In this document: piece after piece, positions 7,982 to 15,999 of the stretch | How positions within the stretch are numbered: position 1 is the first letter of the stretch | Layout of the letters: every line of letters begins with the position of its first letter | NCBI GenBank assembly: GCA_949294395.1 | Contig: CASFGU010000029.1 | Span: 23,408-87,407, forward strand | DNA length: 64,000 nt | DNA from: an uncultured bacterium | GTDB taxonomy: Bacteria; Cyanobacteriota; Vampirovibrionia; Gastranaerophilales; Gastranaerophilaceae | Reading direction: 5' to 3' | The notes under the pieces: model-generated | The model's input: only the letters and a program-made list of their open reading frames with translations | The model's database searches: none | What the model was told of the DNA's origin: nothing | Translations under genes and position numbers: made by a program

Positions 7982-8158
7982 TTATGCAATGAAGTTGTTT
8001 CCGTATTTGTTTGGACCTCTGAAGAATGATTGTTTCATCATTTCTACAAGGGTTTTTCTTATAACAAATTTTTTGTTTAAATCGATTGAATTTATTGCTT
8101 TAGCTGTTTCTTTGTATGTATCAGTTACTGTGTTGTTGAATAATAACATCTGTGCCAT
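7982..8158 (-). CDS. Small hypothetical protein, 58 residues
   Basis: A short gene: MAQMLLFNNTVTDTYKETAK, then basic SIDLNKKFVIRKTLVEMM and KQSFFRGPNKYGNNF at the end. GAGAGG lies seven bases before the ATG and a good terminator follows at 7883-7904, which together make it a convincing free-standing gene. The opposite strand is open too, but that reading lacks a ribosome binding site and is very rich in Leu/Phe/Ile. No family recognised. Possibly a small regulator or structural peptide. Confidence 0.7.
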   Translation of the reverse strand: MAQMLLFNNTVTDTYKETAKAINSIDLNKKFVIRKTLVEMMKQSFFRGPNKYGNNFIA

Positions 8159-8220
8159 CCTGGAACCTCTCTTCTTTATTTATCTCTCGTACTTATATAA
8201 AAAATTTACTTAAAAAAATA

Positions 8221-8248
8221 TTGACTTTTTATATTCAATTTATATAAA
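8221..8248 (+). promoter_or_regulatory. Promoter of the Q/A-rich protein gene
   Basis: TTGACT, 16-base spacer, TATAAA. The predicted transcript would have a ~170-base leader before ATG 8429; I see no riboswitch fold in it. Confidence 0.5.
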
Positions 8249-8428
8249 TTTTGTTACATAACTTAATATTAAGCCTATTATTAATCTTTGTAAACCCTAA
8301 TTTTTTCTTGCAGAGACAGTGTTTTCACGAATTATAAAAAATGTGTGTTAAAGTTTTGAGCGTACAGACCGTAACCATAATAGAAGTATTAGAAAGTATT
8401 GTCAGTTAAAGATAAGGAGATGACACAC

Positions 8429-9763
8429 ATGGTAGATGCAATAGGAGCAAGTACAAACAAACCGGTTAAACTCGTGCAGGATCAAAGTATTAACTGGGAG
8501 CAGTGCACGATTGATGAAATTAAGGAATTTCAAGGACAGGGGCAGGCTGTTCCGTCGGAGATTCTCCGGTGGGCGGAAGAAATTGCTAAACTTGAAAGTT
8601 TGCCGGATGATGTTACCTATGAAATGACAAACGGCAGTACGGATATAGAACAAATTAACCAGCTTCTTGAAATGCCGGAAGAAGGTAGTACGGAAGGCGA
8701 AGAAGCTCAGGCTGCTCAGGCAAATATGTCGCAGGCTCAATCAGAACGTGCATCTATGGAAGCCGGAGGCACTTCGCTTGCGGATCAGGGCAAAACATTT
8801 AAGGATAAAAGCCAAGAGGCTTCTTTTGCAACAACAAGAGCAGTAATAGGACTTGATGATACAGTTGATCAGGCCAATACAATTGCAAAGCTGGCTGAAA
8901 TGAGGGCGGCCATGACACAATCCAAAACAGAAAGCATAAAAAAAGAGTATGATGAGCTTCTTGAAAAAGCAAAAACTAAAAAAGATGATGAAATCGGGCT
9001 TGACGCAGGTGAACAGTCACGGATGGCGGAGCTCGGCCAGCAGTTAAATACTGCCGGAACAAGGGCTCAGTCAGTACTTGCAGGATTTGACGAAAGGATT
9101 ACAGGTTTGAGCAATTCTGTTAATGCAAATGCTGCCATTCCGGCTACCGCTACCGATTACGGAACCCAGACTACAGACATAGGGCTCGAGTTGATGGGTA
9201 AGACCGAAGAAGAAAGAGCCTCAATTATGGGTGAAGCTTCAGCCGTTGCCGGTACAAACAAAGGTTTTCTTGGACTATTTGGCGGAGGGAAAGGCGGAGC
9301 TTATGGGGCAATTAAAGATGAAACACGTATAAGTTTTAGGCATCTAGCCGATGCTGACTACATGTTAGGCCGACAGGTAGCAAAAGCGGGTGCAAGAGCT
9401 ATGGATACAGGTGCACAGGGTACTAAACGGATTACGCAAGCCATTAATGACATTGATGCCGCCTCGGGTATTGTAAATCAGGCTCAAAATACCGTAGGTA
9501 ATGCAACCTATGTTCAGGCACAGCCGTCTGCTGACAATACAGATTCCGGAGAAAACAATCAGGAAGGCAATACCGAACAGGCTGCAGCAGGGACAGATAA
9601 TCCTGAACAGGCTGCAGCAGCGCAGGGTACAACCGGTCAGGATAATCAGGATACACAGGCTCAGAGTGCAGCAGCACAGGAGAATGTAACTCTTGCTGAT
9701 CCGGCTATTACAACAGATCCTGATGAAATTCTGAGAAGGAAAGAACGCAGAGGTTTAGCGTAA
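8429..9763 (+). CDS. Hypothetical Q/A/E-rich protein
   Basis: 444 residues, acidic, no signal peptide and no clear membrane helix. The N-terminal ~80 residues (VDAIGASTNKPVKLV ... DEIKEFQGQGQAVPSEIL) look folded; the middle (160-230) is a predicted coiled coil rich in Lys/Glu; residues ~285-300 are a Gly-rich FLGLFGGGKGGAYG; and the last ~90 are low-complexity Gln/Ala/Asn/Thr with a repeated EQAAAGTDNPEQAAAA pattern. ATG 8429 was preferred because AAGGAG lies nine bases upstream. It overlaps rpe tail to tail by nine bases. Family not recognised; it may be a secreted or surface-assembly factor, which is a guess from composition. Confidence 0.65.
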   Translation: MVDAIGASTNKPVKLVQDQSINWEQCTIDEIKEFQGQGQAVPSEILRWAEEIAKLESLPDDVTYEMTNGSTDIEQINQLLEMPEEGSTEGEEAQAAQANMSQAQSERASMEAGGTSLADQGKTFKDKSQEASFATTRAVIGLDDTVDQANTIAKLAEMRAAMTQSKTESIKKEYDELLEKAKTKKDDEIGLDAGEQSRMAELGQQLNTAGTRAQSVLAGFDERITGLSNSVNANAAIPATATDYGTQTTDIGLELMGKTEEERASIMGEASAVAGTNKGFLGLFGGGKGGAYGAIKDETRISFRHLADADYMLGRQVAKAGARAMDTGAQGTKRITQAINDIDAASGIVNQAQNTVGNATYVQAQPSADNTDSGENNQEGNTEQAAAGTDNPEQAAAAQGTTGQDNQDTQAQSAAAQENVTLADPAITTDPDEILRRKERRGLA

Positions 9764-10396
9764 ACTTTCGATAGCTGATTTTATATCAGCGGATTTGTAA
9801 ATATAATTTCCGGCAACCAGTGAGTTTGCGCCGTAATCGGTGCAAACTCCTGCCGTTTCTGCGTTAATTCCTCCGTCAACCTGAATAATTAAATTTTCGG
9901 GTGCGTGTTTTTTTATAACAGGAATTTTTTCAGCGCAATCCGGCATGAATTTTTGTCCGCCAAAGCCGGGTTCAACTGTCATTACCAGAACCATATCCAG
10001 CACCGGCAGGTATTTTAAAATGCCTGCCGGCGGAGTTTTGGGTTTTATTGAAAGTCCTGCTTTTACTCCAAAACTCTTTATTAATTTTACAATTTCTTCA
10101 ACGTTGTCCTCTGCCGCTTCATAGTGGAATGTAAGAATTGAAGCGCCGGCTTTTGCGAAAGGTTCTATATATTTTTCCGGATTTTCAATCATTAAATGCA
10201 CATCCAGCGGAATTGACGCCACTGCTTTAATTGATTTTACAACGGGAACACCGATTGTGATGTTCGGAACAAAATGTCCGTCCATAACGTCAATGTGAAG
10301 CCAGTCTGCTCCATATTTTTCAACGGTTTTAATATCTCTTTCAAGGTTTGCGAAATCCGCCGAGAGAATTGATGGTGATATTATAATATTTTTCAT
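9755..10396 (-). CDS. rpe: Ribulose-phosphate 3-epimerase
   Basis: 213 residues. It interconverts ribulose 5-phosphate and xylulose 5-phosphate in the pentose phosphate pathway. A TIM barrel with all family motifs: SPSILSADFANLERDI, LHIDVMDGHFVPN (metal His and Asp), VHLMIENP, MTVEPGFGGQKF and IQVDGGI. The start at 10396 (MKNIIISPS) was chosen because it overlaps the rnc stop as ATGA, giving translational coupling; an earlier start would extend the protein without homology. Last gene of the pyrH-frr-cdsA-rnc-rpe run. Confidence 0.95.
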   Translation of the reverse strand: MKNIIISPSILSADFANLERDIKTVEKYGADWLHIDVMDGHFVPNITIGVPVVKSIKAVASIPLDVHLMIENPEKYIEPFAKAGASILTFHYEAAEDNVEEIVKLIKSFGVKAGLSIKPKTPPAGILKYLPVLDMVLVMTVEPGFGGQKFMPDCAEKIPVIKKHAPENLIIQVDGGINAETAGVCTDYGANSLVAGNYIYKSADIKSAIESLR

Positions 10397-11076
10397 AGTG
10401 CTCCAAGTTTCAGGCATGCTTCGTAAGCTGCTTTTTGTTCCGCGTCTTTTTTGGATTTGCCGGAACCTGTTGCAACAATTTTGCCGCGGTAGGCTACTTC
10501 CACCTCAAAAGTTTTGTTATGATCGGGGCCCTTTGTGCCTGTGAGGGTGTAGACAGGGGTTTCTTTTGTAAGCCCCTGTGTGTATTCCTGCAAAATTGCC
10601 TTTGCATTATATTTCCCAAAATTGCTGCTGATTTCTTCTATGTAGGGATTAAAAATTTCTGTGACAAATGCCAGAAGTTCTTTGAATTTACCGTCAAGAT
10701 AATACGCGCCTAAAACAGCTTCAAATGCGCAGGCCGTTACGGATTCCAGATGTTTAATCCCCTGTTTTTCATCGTGCCTGCCGGTTATAATTAAATTACT
10801 TAACCCTGTTTGCTCTGCGATTTTTGAAAGTGTACTATCCGATACGGCGATAGAACGGATTTTAGAAAGTTCACCCTCTGCTGATGACGGGTATTTTTTA
10901 TACAAAATGTCCGAAATCATAAGCTTCAGAACAGCATCCCCGAGAAATTCCAGCCTCTCGTAACTTTCAGTGTAGTCAAGGTTATGTTCTTTTGTGTAAG
11001 ACGGATGTGTGAGAGCCTTCCGATAAAGTTCTTCGTTTTCAGTTTTTATGCCGAAAATATTCTGAACCTGCTTCAT
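10393..11076 (-). CDS. rnc: Ribonuclease III
   Basis: 227 residues. Cleaves double-stranded RNA in rRNA processing and mRNA decay. The RNase III domain has the signature ERLEFLGDAVL at ~42-52; the C-terminal dsRNA-binding domain (AILQEYTQG ... GSGKSKKDAEQKAAYEACLKL) is intact. The second metal-binding motif reads SVTACAFEAVLGA where the family normally has A-D-x-F-E-A: the Asp is Cys, while the catalytic Glu remains. This may weaken or alter metal binding. Overlaps cdsA and rpe by four bases each. Confidence 0.95.
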   Translation of the reverse strand: MKQVQNIFGIKTENEELYRKALTHPSYTKEHNLDYTESYERLEFLGDAVLKLMISDILYKKYPSSAEGELSKIRSIAVSDSTLSKIAEQTGLSNLIITGRHDEKQGIKHLESVTACAFEAVLGAYYLDGKFKELLAFVTEIFNPYIEEISSNFGKYNAKAILQEYTQGLTKETPVYTLTGTKGPDHNKTFEVEVAYRGKIVATGSGKSKKDAEQKAAYEACLKLGAL

Positions 11077-11948
11077 CCTAAAAATCCTTTAAATATATTT
11101 ATCAAACCGTTTATAATGTCGCCGGAGAAGATAAAGTATTTGCAGAAATAGTACATTACAGGGATAGTAAAGATAAAGCTGTCAGTCCTGTCCAGAAATC
11201 CGCCGTGTCCCGGAAGCGAGTCTCCTGAATCTTTTACTCCTGCGTCTCTTTTTATAAGAGATTCACAAAGGTCGCCGATTTGCGCAAATGCAGTACAGAG
11301 TATTCCTGCAGACATTGAATAATACCATTCAAGACCAAATGACCAGCCCACAATCATTGCCCCGATTATTGCACAGATTGAACCGCCTATAGAGCCTTCA
11401 ATTGTTTTATTAGGGCTTACAACCGGTGCAAGTTTATGTTTTCCGAGGTGTCTGCCTGCATAGTAGCAGCCAATATCTGTTAAAAGAATTGCAGTAAACA
11501 TCATTACGACAAACCCGAGCCCGTCATGAAATCTGGCGGAACTCAGGTGTCTTAAAAATATTAAATGAAGCGGAAACCATCCGCAGTAAATTAAGCCAAG
11601 GACTGTAGTTGCAGCATTTGCAATATAAGGCTGTCTGCCTCTGAAAAGCACCCACATAAATGAGCCGATTACACTCAGGGTAACCGCAAATGCTATCAAA
11701 TCCACCCTCTGGATATATGAAATCCCGGCAATCAGTAATTCTGCCGCAATCATGACTTTAAGGCTCGGATAAAAACCTTTATGTTCAAGTATTTTTACAT
11801 ACTCTTTTGACGCAACAACAATTATAAATAAAAGAAGGAAAAGAAGTGCAAGTTTGCCGTAAATAATACACAGCATTGCAATTGTTCCCATTATAAAGCC
11901 GGTCAGCATTCTTGTTGCGTTTTTATTCAAGCCTTTAATTTCAGTCAT
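11073..11948 (-). CDS. cdsA: Phosphatidate cytidylyltransferase
   Basis: 291 residues, about eight membrane helices. Makes CDP-diacylglycerol from phosphatidic acid and CTP, the branch point to phosphatidylglycerol and cardiolipin. The C-terminal signature is clear: SLIKRDAGVKDSGDSLPGHGG followed by FLDRTDSF, and SPNKTIEGSIGG earlier. Sits in the usual pyrH-frr-cdsA order; uppS, often between frr and cdsA, is absent here. The start shares its first base with the frr stop codon, so coupling is likely. Confidence 0.96.
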   Translation of the reverse strand: MTEIKGLNKNATRMLTGFIMGTIAMLCIIYGKLALLFLLLFIIVVASKEYVKILEHKGFYPSLKVMIAAELLIAGISYIQRVDLIAFAVTLSVIGSFMWVLFRGRQPYIANAATTVLGLIYCGWFPLHLIFLRHLSSARFHDGLGFVVMMFTAILLTDIGCYYAGRHLGKHKLAPVVSPNKTIEGSIGGSICAIIGAMIVGWSFGLEWYYSMSAGILCTAFAQIGDLCESLIKRDAGVKDSGDSLPGHGGFLDRTDSFIFTIPVMYYFCKYFIFSGDIINGLINIFKGFLG

Positions 11949-12526
11949 TATACTGTAAGAACCTCTTTTTCTTTTTCAGTCACGTTGCTGTCAATTATGC
12001 CTGTATATTTGTCGGTTAATTTCTGAATTTTGTCCTGATTATCTTTAACCATATCCTCAGGCAGTTTTTCATTTTTTTCAATTTTTTTCAAATCGTCAGT
12101 CATATCACGGCGGATGTTTCTTATTGCAACTTTTGAATCTTCGCCGATTTTTTTAACGTCTTTAACGATTTCTTTTCTTCTTTCTTCTGTGAGCGGCGGG
12201 AAAGCTAATCTTATGCAGATGCCGTCGCTGTTCGGGGTAATTCCGATTTCGGCTTTGATAATAGCTTTTTCAATCTCTTTAAGGATAGATTTGTCATAAG
12301 GTGTAATAACAAGAGTTGTGCCGTCCTGAACAACAACCTGCGACATCTGTCTGAGCGGTGTTGGTGCTCCGTAATAGTCAACTACAACTTTGTCAAGGAT
12401 TAGCGGATTTGCACGCCCTGAACGGATTGTGCCAAACTCTTTTTTCAACTGATTAATAGCTTTTTCCATTTTTTCTTCGCCGAATAAAAATAATTCTTCC
12501 AAAGAATCATTTGCCTGTTCTGACAT
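11948..12526 (-). CDS. frr: Ribosome recycling factor
   Basis: 192 residues. With EF-G it splits the post-termination ribosome. Family motifs: TIRSGRANP, DYYGAPTPLRQMSQV, ITPNSDGICIRLAFPPLTEERR, VAIRNIRRD and a C-terminal helix (KIQKLTDKYTGIID). The N-terminus (MSEQANDSLEELFLFGEEK) is slightly longer than usual. AAAGAGGT upstream of the ATG is a good ribosome binding site. Follows pyrH by 19 bases. Confidence 0.97.
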   Translation of the reverse strand: MSEQANDSLEELFLFGEEKMEKAINQLKKEFGTIRSGRANPLILDKVVVDYYGAPTPLRQMSQVVVQDGTTLVITPYDKSILKEIEKAIIKAEIGITPNSDGICIRLAFPPLTEERRKEIVKDVKKIGEDSKVAIRNIRRDMTDDLKKIEKNEKLPEDMVKDNQDKIQKLTDKYTGIIDSNVTEKEKEVLTV

Positions 12527-12545
12527 TTTTACCTCTTTCTTTAAT

Positions 12546-13271
12546 TTATAAACTTATGTATGTGCCGATTTCTTCCGAATTTAAAATTTTGCAGATGCCG
12601 TTCGGTGCATCAAAGTCAAACACTACTATCGGAATATTATTCTGCTTGCACAGTGCGCAGGCAGAGGTATCCATGACTTTAAGACCGTTTTTAATAATAT
12701 CATCATAAGTGATTTTTTCTAACTTTCTGGCCTCCGGGTTTGTTTTAGGATCGTCCGTATAAACCCCGTCAACGCCGTTTTTCGCCATCAGAAGCGCCTC
12801 AGCATTAATTTCGGACGCTCTTAACGCTGCCGCGGTATCTGTTGTAAAGAAAGGATTGCCGGTACCTGCAGCAAAAATTACAACCCGTCCTTTTTCAAGG
12901 TGTCTGATTGCCCTGTGTCTTATGTACGGTTCAGCCACCTGATTAATTGCAAGCGCGCTCTGCACTCTGCACGGAACCCCGATTTGATTAAATGCACTCT
13001 GTAGTGCAATAGCGTTCATAACTGTTGCGAGCATTCCGACATAATCGCCGGACGCCTGATCCATGCCGAGTTTGGAACTGTTGCGCATTCCTCTGAAAAT
13101 ATTTCCGCCTCCGACAACAACCGCAATTTCTGCCCCTAAATCACGGGCTTTTTTTATTTCTTCCGCAATCATTCTGACTGGATTCTGATCTATACCGAAC
13201 TGTTGTTCACCAAGAAGCGCTTCTCCGCTTATCTTTATCAGAACCCTATTGTATTTTAAATTATTTTTCAT
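12546..13271 (-). CDS. pyrH: UMP kinase
   Basis: 241 residues. Phosphorylates UMP to UDP at the entry of pyrimidine nucleotide synthesis; a hexameric amino-acid-kinase fold enzyme. Motifs: LIKISGEALLG, VVGGGNIFRG, and AAGTGNPFFTTDTAAALRA. First gene of the run down to rpe. ATG 13271 is preferred to the adjacent TTG 13274 because GAGG lies six bases upstream. rpsB and tsf, its usual neighbours, are not present here. Confidence 0.97.
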   Translation of the reverse strand: MKNNLKYNRVLIKISGEALLGEQQFGIDQNPVRMIAEEIKKARDLGAEIAVVVGGGNIFRGMRNSSKLGMDQASGDYVGMLATVMNAIALQSAFNQIGVPCRVQSALAINQVAEPYIRHRAIRHLEKGRVVIFAAGTGNPFFTTDTAAALRASEINAEALLMAKNGVDGVYTDDPKTNPEARKLEKITYDDIIKNGLKVMDTSACALCKQNNIPIVVFDFDAPNGICKILNSEEIGTYISL

Positions 13272-13404
13272 CAACGACCTCTTTTATAATTCATTATATT
13301 ATATTAAACCTGACATGTTGTAAAGGTTTATCGGAAGTTTAAAGTTAATAATTAAACAAATGTTACAAAATGTTAACGAATGTTTGCGGGTGAAAACCCT
13401 TGTC

Positions 13405-13432
13405 TTGAGTGATTTTGAAAAAATAGTATATA
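13405..13432 (+). promoter_or_regulatory. Possible promoter of the ribbon-helix-helix gene
   Basis: TTGAGT, 16-base spacer, TATATA, about 90 bases before the start codon. The rest of the 13272-13522 gap is AT-rich with nothing else evident. Confidence 0.4.
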
Positions 13433-13522
13433 AAAAGAATATAAATTTTAGCACTTTTTTATAATGGAATGTTTTTATTAAAGTATAAGAGAATTTTATA
13501 ACAATAGAGAAAAGGAGAATAT

Positions 13523-13711
13523 ATGGCGCGAGTACTTATTTCAATGCCCGAAGAATTTTTGAACAAGATTGATCAGGTTGCTGACGTAGAAAACCGTTCA
13601 CGCAGTGAATTAATCAGAGAAGCGCTGCGTACTTACATTTACAAACAGAAAGTTCGCGAATCTACTACAGCAAGCAAAAATGCCAGCATCCTTGAGGAGT
13701 TGTTAGAATAA
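13523..13711 (+). CDS. Ribbon-helix-helix (CopG-type) DNA-binding protein
   Basis: 62 residues. N-terminal beta strand ARVLISMPEEFLNKID, then helix QVADVENRSRSELIREAL with the RSRSELIREALR signature of CopG/MetJ-type regulators, then a charged tail. The family binds operator DNA as dimers and often serves as antitoxin or autoregulator. No toxin gene lies next to it (the gene has its own promoter and terminator), so it is probably a free-standing regulator. A strong AAAGGAG lies upstream. Target unknown. Confidence 0.85.
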   Translation: MARVLISMPEEFLNKIDQVADVENRSRSELIREALRTYIYKQKVRESTTASKNASILEELLE

Positions 13712-13746
13712 ATTCTCTAAACGGACGGCGCGAGATTTGGGTGTTA

Positions 13747-13776
13747 AGGTGTAAGATTTTTTCTTGCACCTTTTTG
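13747..13776 (+). terminator. Terminator after the ribbon-helix-helix gene
   Basis: Stem AAGGTGtAAGA / TCTTgCACCTT with one mismatch, followed by TTTTT. Confidence 0.75.
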
Positions 13777-13881
13777 GTATTTGTGTGTTCTGAATGGCAG
13801 ATGTTTTTAGATTACTTGCGTGCCTGCGCTTTCCGGGTGTCTTTTTTGTAAATTCTTCTTCATAAAATAACAAAAAATATA

Positions 13882-13910
13882 TTGATGTTTTTTTATAAAT
13901 AGTGTATTAT
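13882..13910 (+). promoter_or_regulatory. Promoter of the four-domain GntR-type regulator
   Basis: TTGATG, 17-base spacer, TATTAT; the predicted start is ~20 bases before ATG 13937. Confidence 0.65.
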
Positions 13911-13936
13911 TAATAAATCAAAAAGGATTTGTGTGT

Positions 13937-15097
13937 ATGAAGGAAGATAATTATATTTTGCCGCAAAAATCAGCGCTCAGACAGCTGAAAATTTCCGAAA
14001 TAAGTGCGGAAGCGCCGGATTTAAAAAATATATCTGAATCAAAAGCCGTAGCTATTGCAAAGTGGATGATTCAATGGATTGAGGATGAAATAAATAACGG
14101 GGCTTCTGTAAAAGGGACGCTTCTGCCTTCAAAAGCTGATATGGCTTACTTTTTAGGGGTTAGTGTCGGTACAATCCAGAACGCTCTAAGATACATTGAA
14201 GATTTGGGCTATGTGGAATCTAAGCAGTGCATAGGAACGATTATTAAAAACGGAGAACCTTCCGGAACTTCAAATATGCGCAAATTAACTTCAAAACGCG
14301 AAATTGCGGTTTCTGCCATAAAAAAATATATTCTCGAACAAAATTTTTCAGCCGGAAAATATCTGCCTTCATCGAGAAAGATTGCGGAAATTATAGGATG
14401 TTCCGCTAACACAACACGGCTTGCGCTTGAGTATCTCTGCACGGAAGGAATTATCGAACACAGATTTAAAAACACAAGAGATGCCGGCTGGCTGCTTAAA
14501 AATAAAAATTTTGCATTCAATACCGGAGATGTTCCGGAGCAGGAAACCCTTGTAAGTAAAGTTGAGGATGACTTAAAAAAATATATAACAGCCAATCTTA
14601 AAACCGGAGATAAACTTCCTGCGCATGCAAGGCTTTCTGAGCTTTTGAAGGTCAGCGTAAAGACAATCCATGATGCGCTGAAAGTGCTTGTGGATGAGGG
14701 GATTCTGCTCCCGAGGCGCGGCAGATACGGAACTATTGTAATAAAACAGCCTGATGAGGCTGCTTCAGGTATTAAAAAAGAAACCTCAATTTTTGCGCCG
14801 GCACAGCAGACTGCTTTTTATTATTATGAAAAAACTCAGAATCACATAAAGCGAATGATTAGCGAGAATTATGAAATAGGCTCAAAGCTTCCTTCAATAA
14901 TGGAGTTGTCAAAGGAAATGGATTTGAGCCCGAATACAATAAGAAAAGCTTTCCAAAATCTTGCAAAAGAGGGTTATCTGGCATTTTCCAGAGGGAGGTA
15001 CGGCGGAACATTCGTTATTGATATTCCGGAAACAGAAGAAGCCGCCTTCAAATGGCTTGCCGTTAACCCGCAGTATACAGGAGTTTATGATAATTAA
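13937..15097 (+). CDS. Regulator with four tandem GntR-type winged-helix domains
   Basis: 386 residues made of four GntR-like winged helices and no effector domain. Approximate domains: 39-104 (LPSKADMAYFLGVSVGTIQ, then ALRYIEDLGYVESK), 125-187 (LPSSRKIAEIIGCSANTTR), 208-270 (LPAHARLSELLKVSVKTIH, then RRGRYGTIVI) and 302-360 (LPSIMELSKEMDLSPNTIR, then SRGRYGGTFVI). Each has the family pattern LPS-x-LA-x(5)-S-x-x-T-V-x-x-AL, then a wing. A normal GntR protein has one such domain plus a ligand-binding partner. AAGGA nine bases upstream selects ATG 13937 over GTG 13931. It may bind an array of half-sites without a ligand; the target is unknown. Confidence 0.85.
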   Translation: MKEDNYILPQKSALRQLKISEISAEAPDLKNISESKAVAIAKWMIQWIEDEINNGASVKGTLLPSKADMAYFLGVSVGTIQNALRYIEDLGYVESKQCIGTIIKNGEPSGTSNMRKLTSKREIAVSAIKKYILEQNFSAGKYLPSSRKIAEIIGCSANTTRLALEYLCTEGIIEHRFKNTRDAGWLLKNKNFAFNTGDVPEQETLVSKVEDDLKKYITANLKTGDKLPAHARLSELLKVSVKTIHDALKVLVDEGILLPRRGRYGTIVIKQPDEAASGIKKETSIFAPAQQTAFYYYEKTQNHIKRMISENYEIGSKLPSIMELSKEMDLSPNTIRKAFQNLAKEGYLAFSRGRYGGTFVIDIPETEEAAFKWLAVNPQYTGVYDN

Positions 15098-15099
15098 TT

Positions 15100-15366
15100 T
15101 TAAGGGCAGAGGCTTTCCCAGTCGGGTTCATCATCCTCTTCTCCCGGTTCTTTTATATGTTCTCCGCTTTCCAACATTACCATAAGATTAAGTTTAAGCT
15201 GCTTTTTGTAATTTTCACGCGCCTTTTCGGCAGTTTTAGCGCAAAAACAAAAGCTCGGAATTTCTTCTATCATCACGTAATGATACGGTTTGCCTTCAAA
15301 ATCCAAATCCTCGCCTTCAATCAGCGTCCAATCAAGATTTAAGTAGTAATCCAAATCCTTTTCCAT
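15100..15366 (-). CDS. HicB-like antitoxin-family protein
   Basis: 88 residues. MEKDLDYYLNLDWTLIEG, then YHYVMIEEIPSFCFCAKTAEKARENYKKQL and an acidic end fit the partial RNase-H-like HicB fold (UPF0150). HicB normally neutralises the mRNA interferase HicA encoded beside it. No HicA gene is present: upstream lies another gene in tandem six bases away (15373), downstream the convergent GntR-type gene. It lacks the C-terminal DNA-binding domain of longer HicB proteins. Probably a solitary member of unknown role. Confidence 0.75.
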   Translation of the reverse strand: MEKDLDYYLNLDWTLIEGEDLDFEGKPYHYVMIEEIPSFCFCAKTAEKARENYKKQLKLNLMVMLESGEHIKEPGEEDDEPDWESLCP

Positions 15367-15372
15367 CCGGAC

Positions 15373-15996
15373 TTACTCACCTAATGAATTTTCTGTTAAC
15401 GGCTGGGTTATCATAATTCCGTCGCCGCCGATTACATCAGCCTGTTTGCCTTCAATATACAGATAAACAGGTTTTTCGGTATTACGTCCGGCTGTTTTTA
15501 TCAACTGATAAAGCCTTTTGTAAACGCTGTCTGTTCCGCCGCCGTATTCAAAGTTTGAGGAAAGATTGATTATAACTTTGTCAGGGCGTTCCTGAACGTT
15601 TATAACCTCTGTTCCGGAAGGTATTTCTGAATAAATTCCCTTTGACTTTTCTCCGGCTTTCGGCCCGAGTATAAGTGTATTTATAGCGTACTTAAGTTTT
15701 GAGCCGTCGATGTCCGGATCGTACTCACGTTTTACTATTTTATAAACTTCTTCATGGTTTTCATTCTGACCTATAAAGACGACGTTCACATATTCTTTAG
15801 GTTTTTCGGTCTCCGGAGAGTCAGGAGTTTCTGAAGGTTTTTCCGCGACCGGAGGTTCCGGCTGCTGTTCAGGAATTTCTGTTCCGGTATTGCCCGGGCC
15901 GAGAAGTTTTAATCCCATAAACACTGCTGCTGCAACCATGATTACAGCTATTATTCCTAATAATAAGTTTTGATTTGATGATGATTTTTTCTTCAT
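15373..15996 (-). CDS. Membrane-anchored GerMN-domain protein
   Basis: 207 residues. Short basic start MKKKSSSNQN, one membrane helix (LLLGIIAVIMVAAAVFMGLKLL), a Pro/Glu-rich linker (EIPEQQPEPPVAEKPSETP) and a C-terminal domain resembling GerMN (LKYAINTLILGPKAGEKSKG, then IPSGTEVINVQ and VIINLSSNFEYGGG). GerMN domains occur in cell-envelope proteins, in cyanobacteria often near peptidoglycan amidases. Encoded tightly with the DUF2993 gene (three bases apart) and truB. The domain should face the periplasm; ligand unknown. Confidence 0.8.
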   Translation of the reverse strand: MKKKSSSNQNLLLGIIAVIMVAAAVFMGLKLLGPGNTGTEIPEQQPEPPVAEKPSETPDSPETEKPKEYVNVVFIGQNENHEEVYKIVKREYDPDIDGSKLKYAINTLILGPKAGEKSKGIYSEIPSGTEVINVQERPDKVIINLSSNFEYGGGTDSVYKRLYQLIKTAGRNTEKPVYLYIEGKQADVIGGDGIMITQPLTENSLGE

Positions 15997-15999
15997 ACT

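Noticed and set aside
7989..8213. Plus-strand frame of 74 residues opposite the 58-residue gene
   Set aside because: No ribosome binding site; very rich in Phe, Leu and Ile. The minus-strand gene has start signals and a terminator.
8399..8401. TTG 8399 as start of the Q/A-rich protein
   Set aside because: ATG 8429 has AAGGAG at a proper distance; TTG has nothing upstream.
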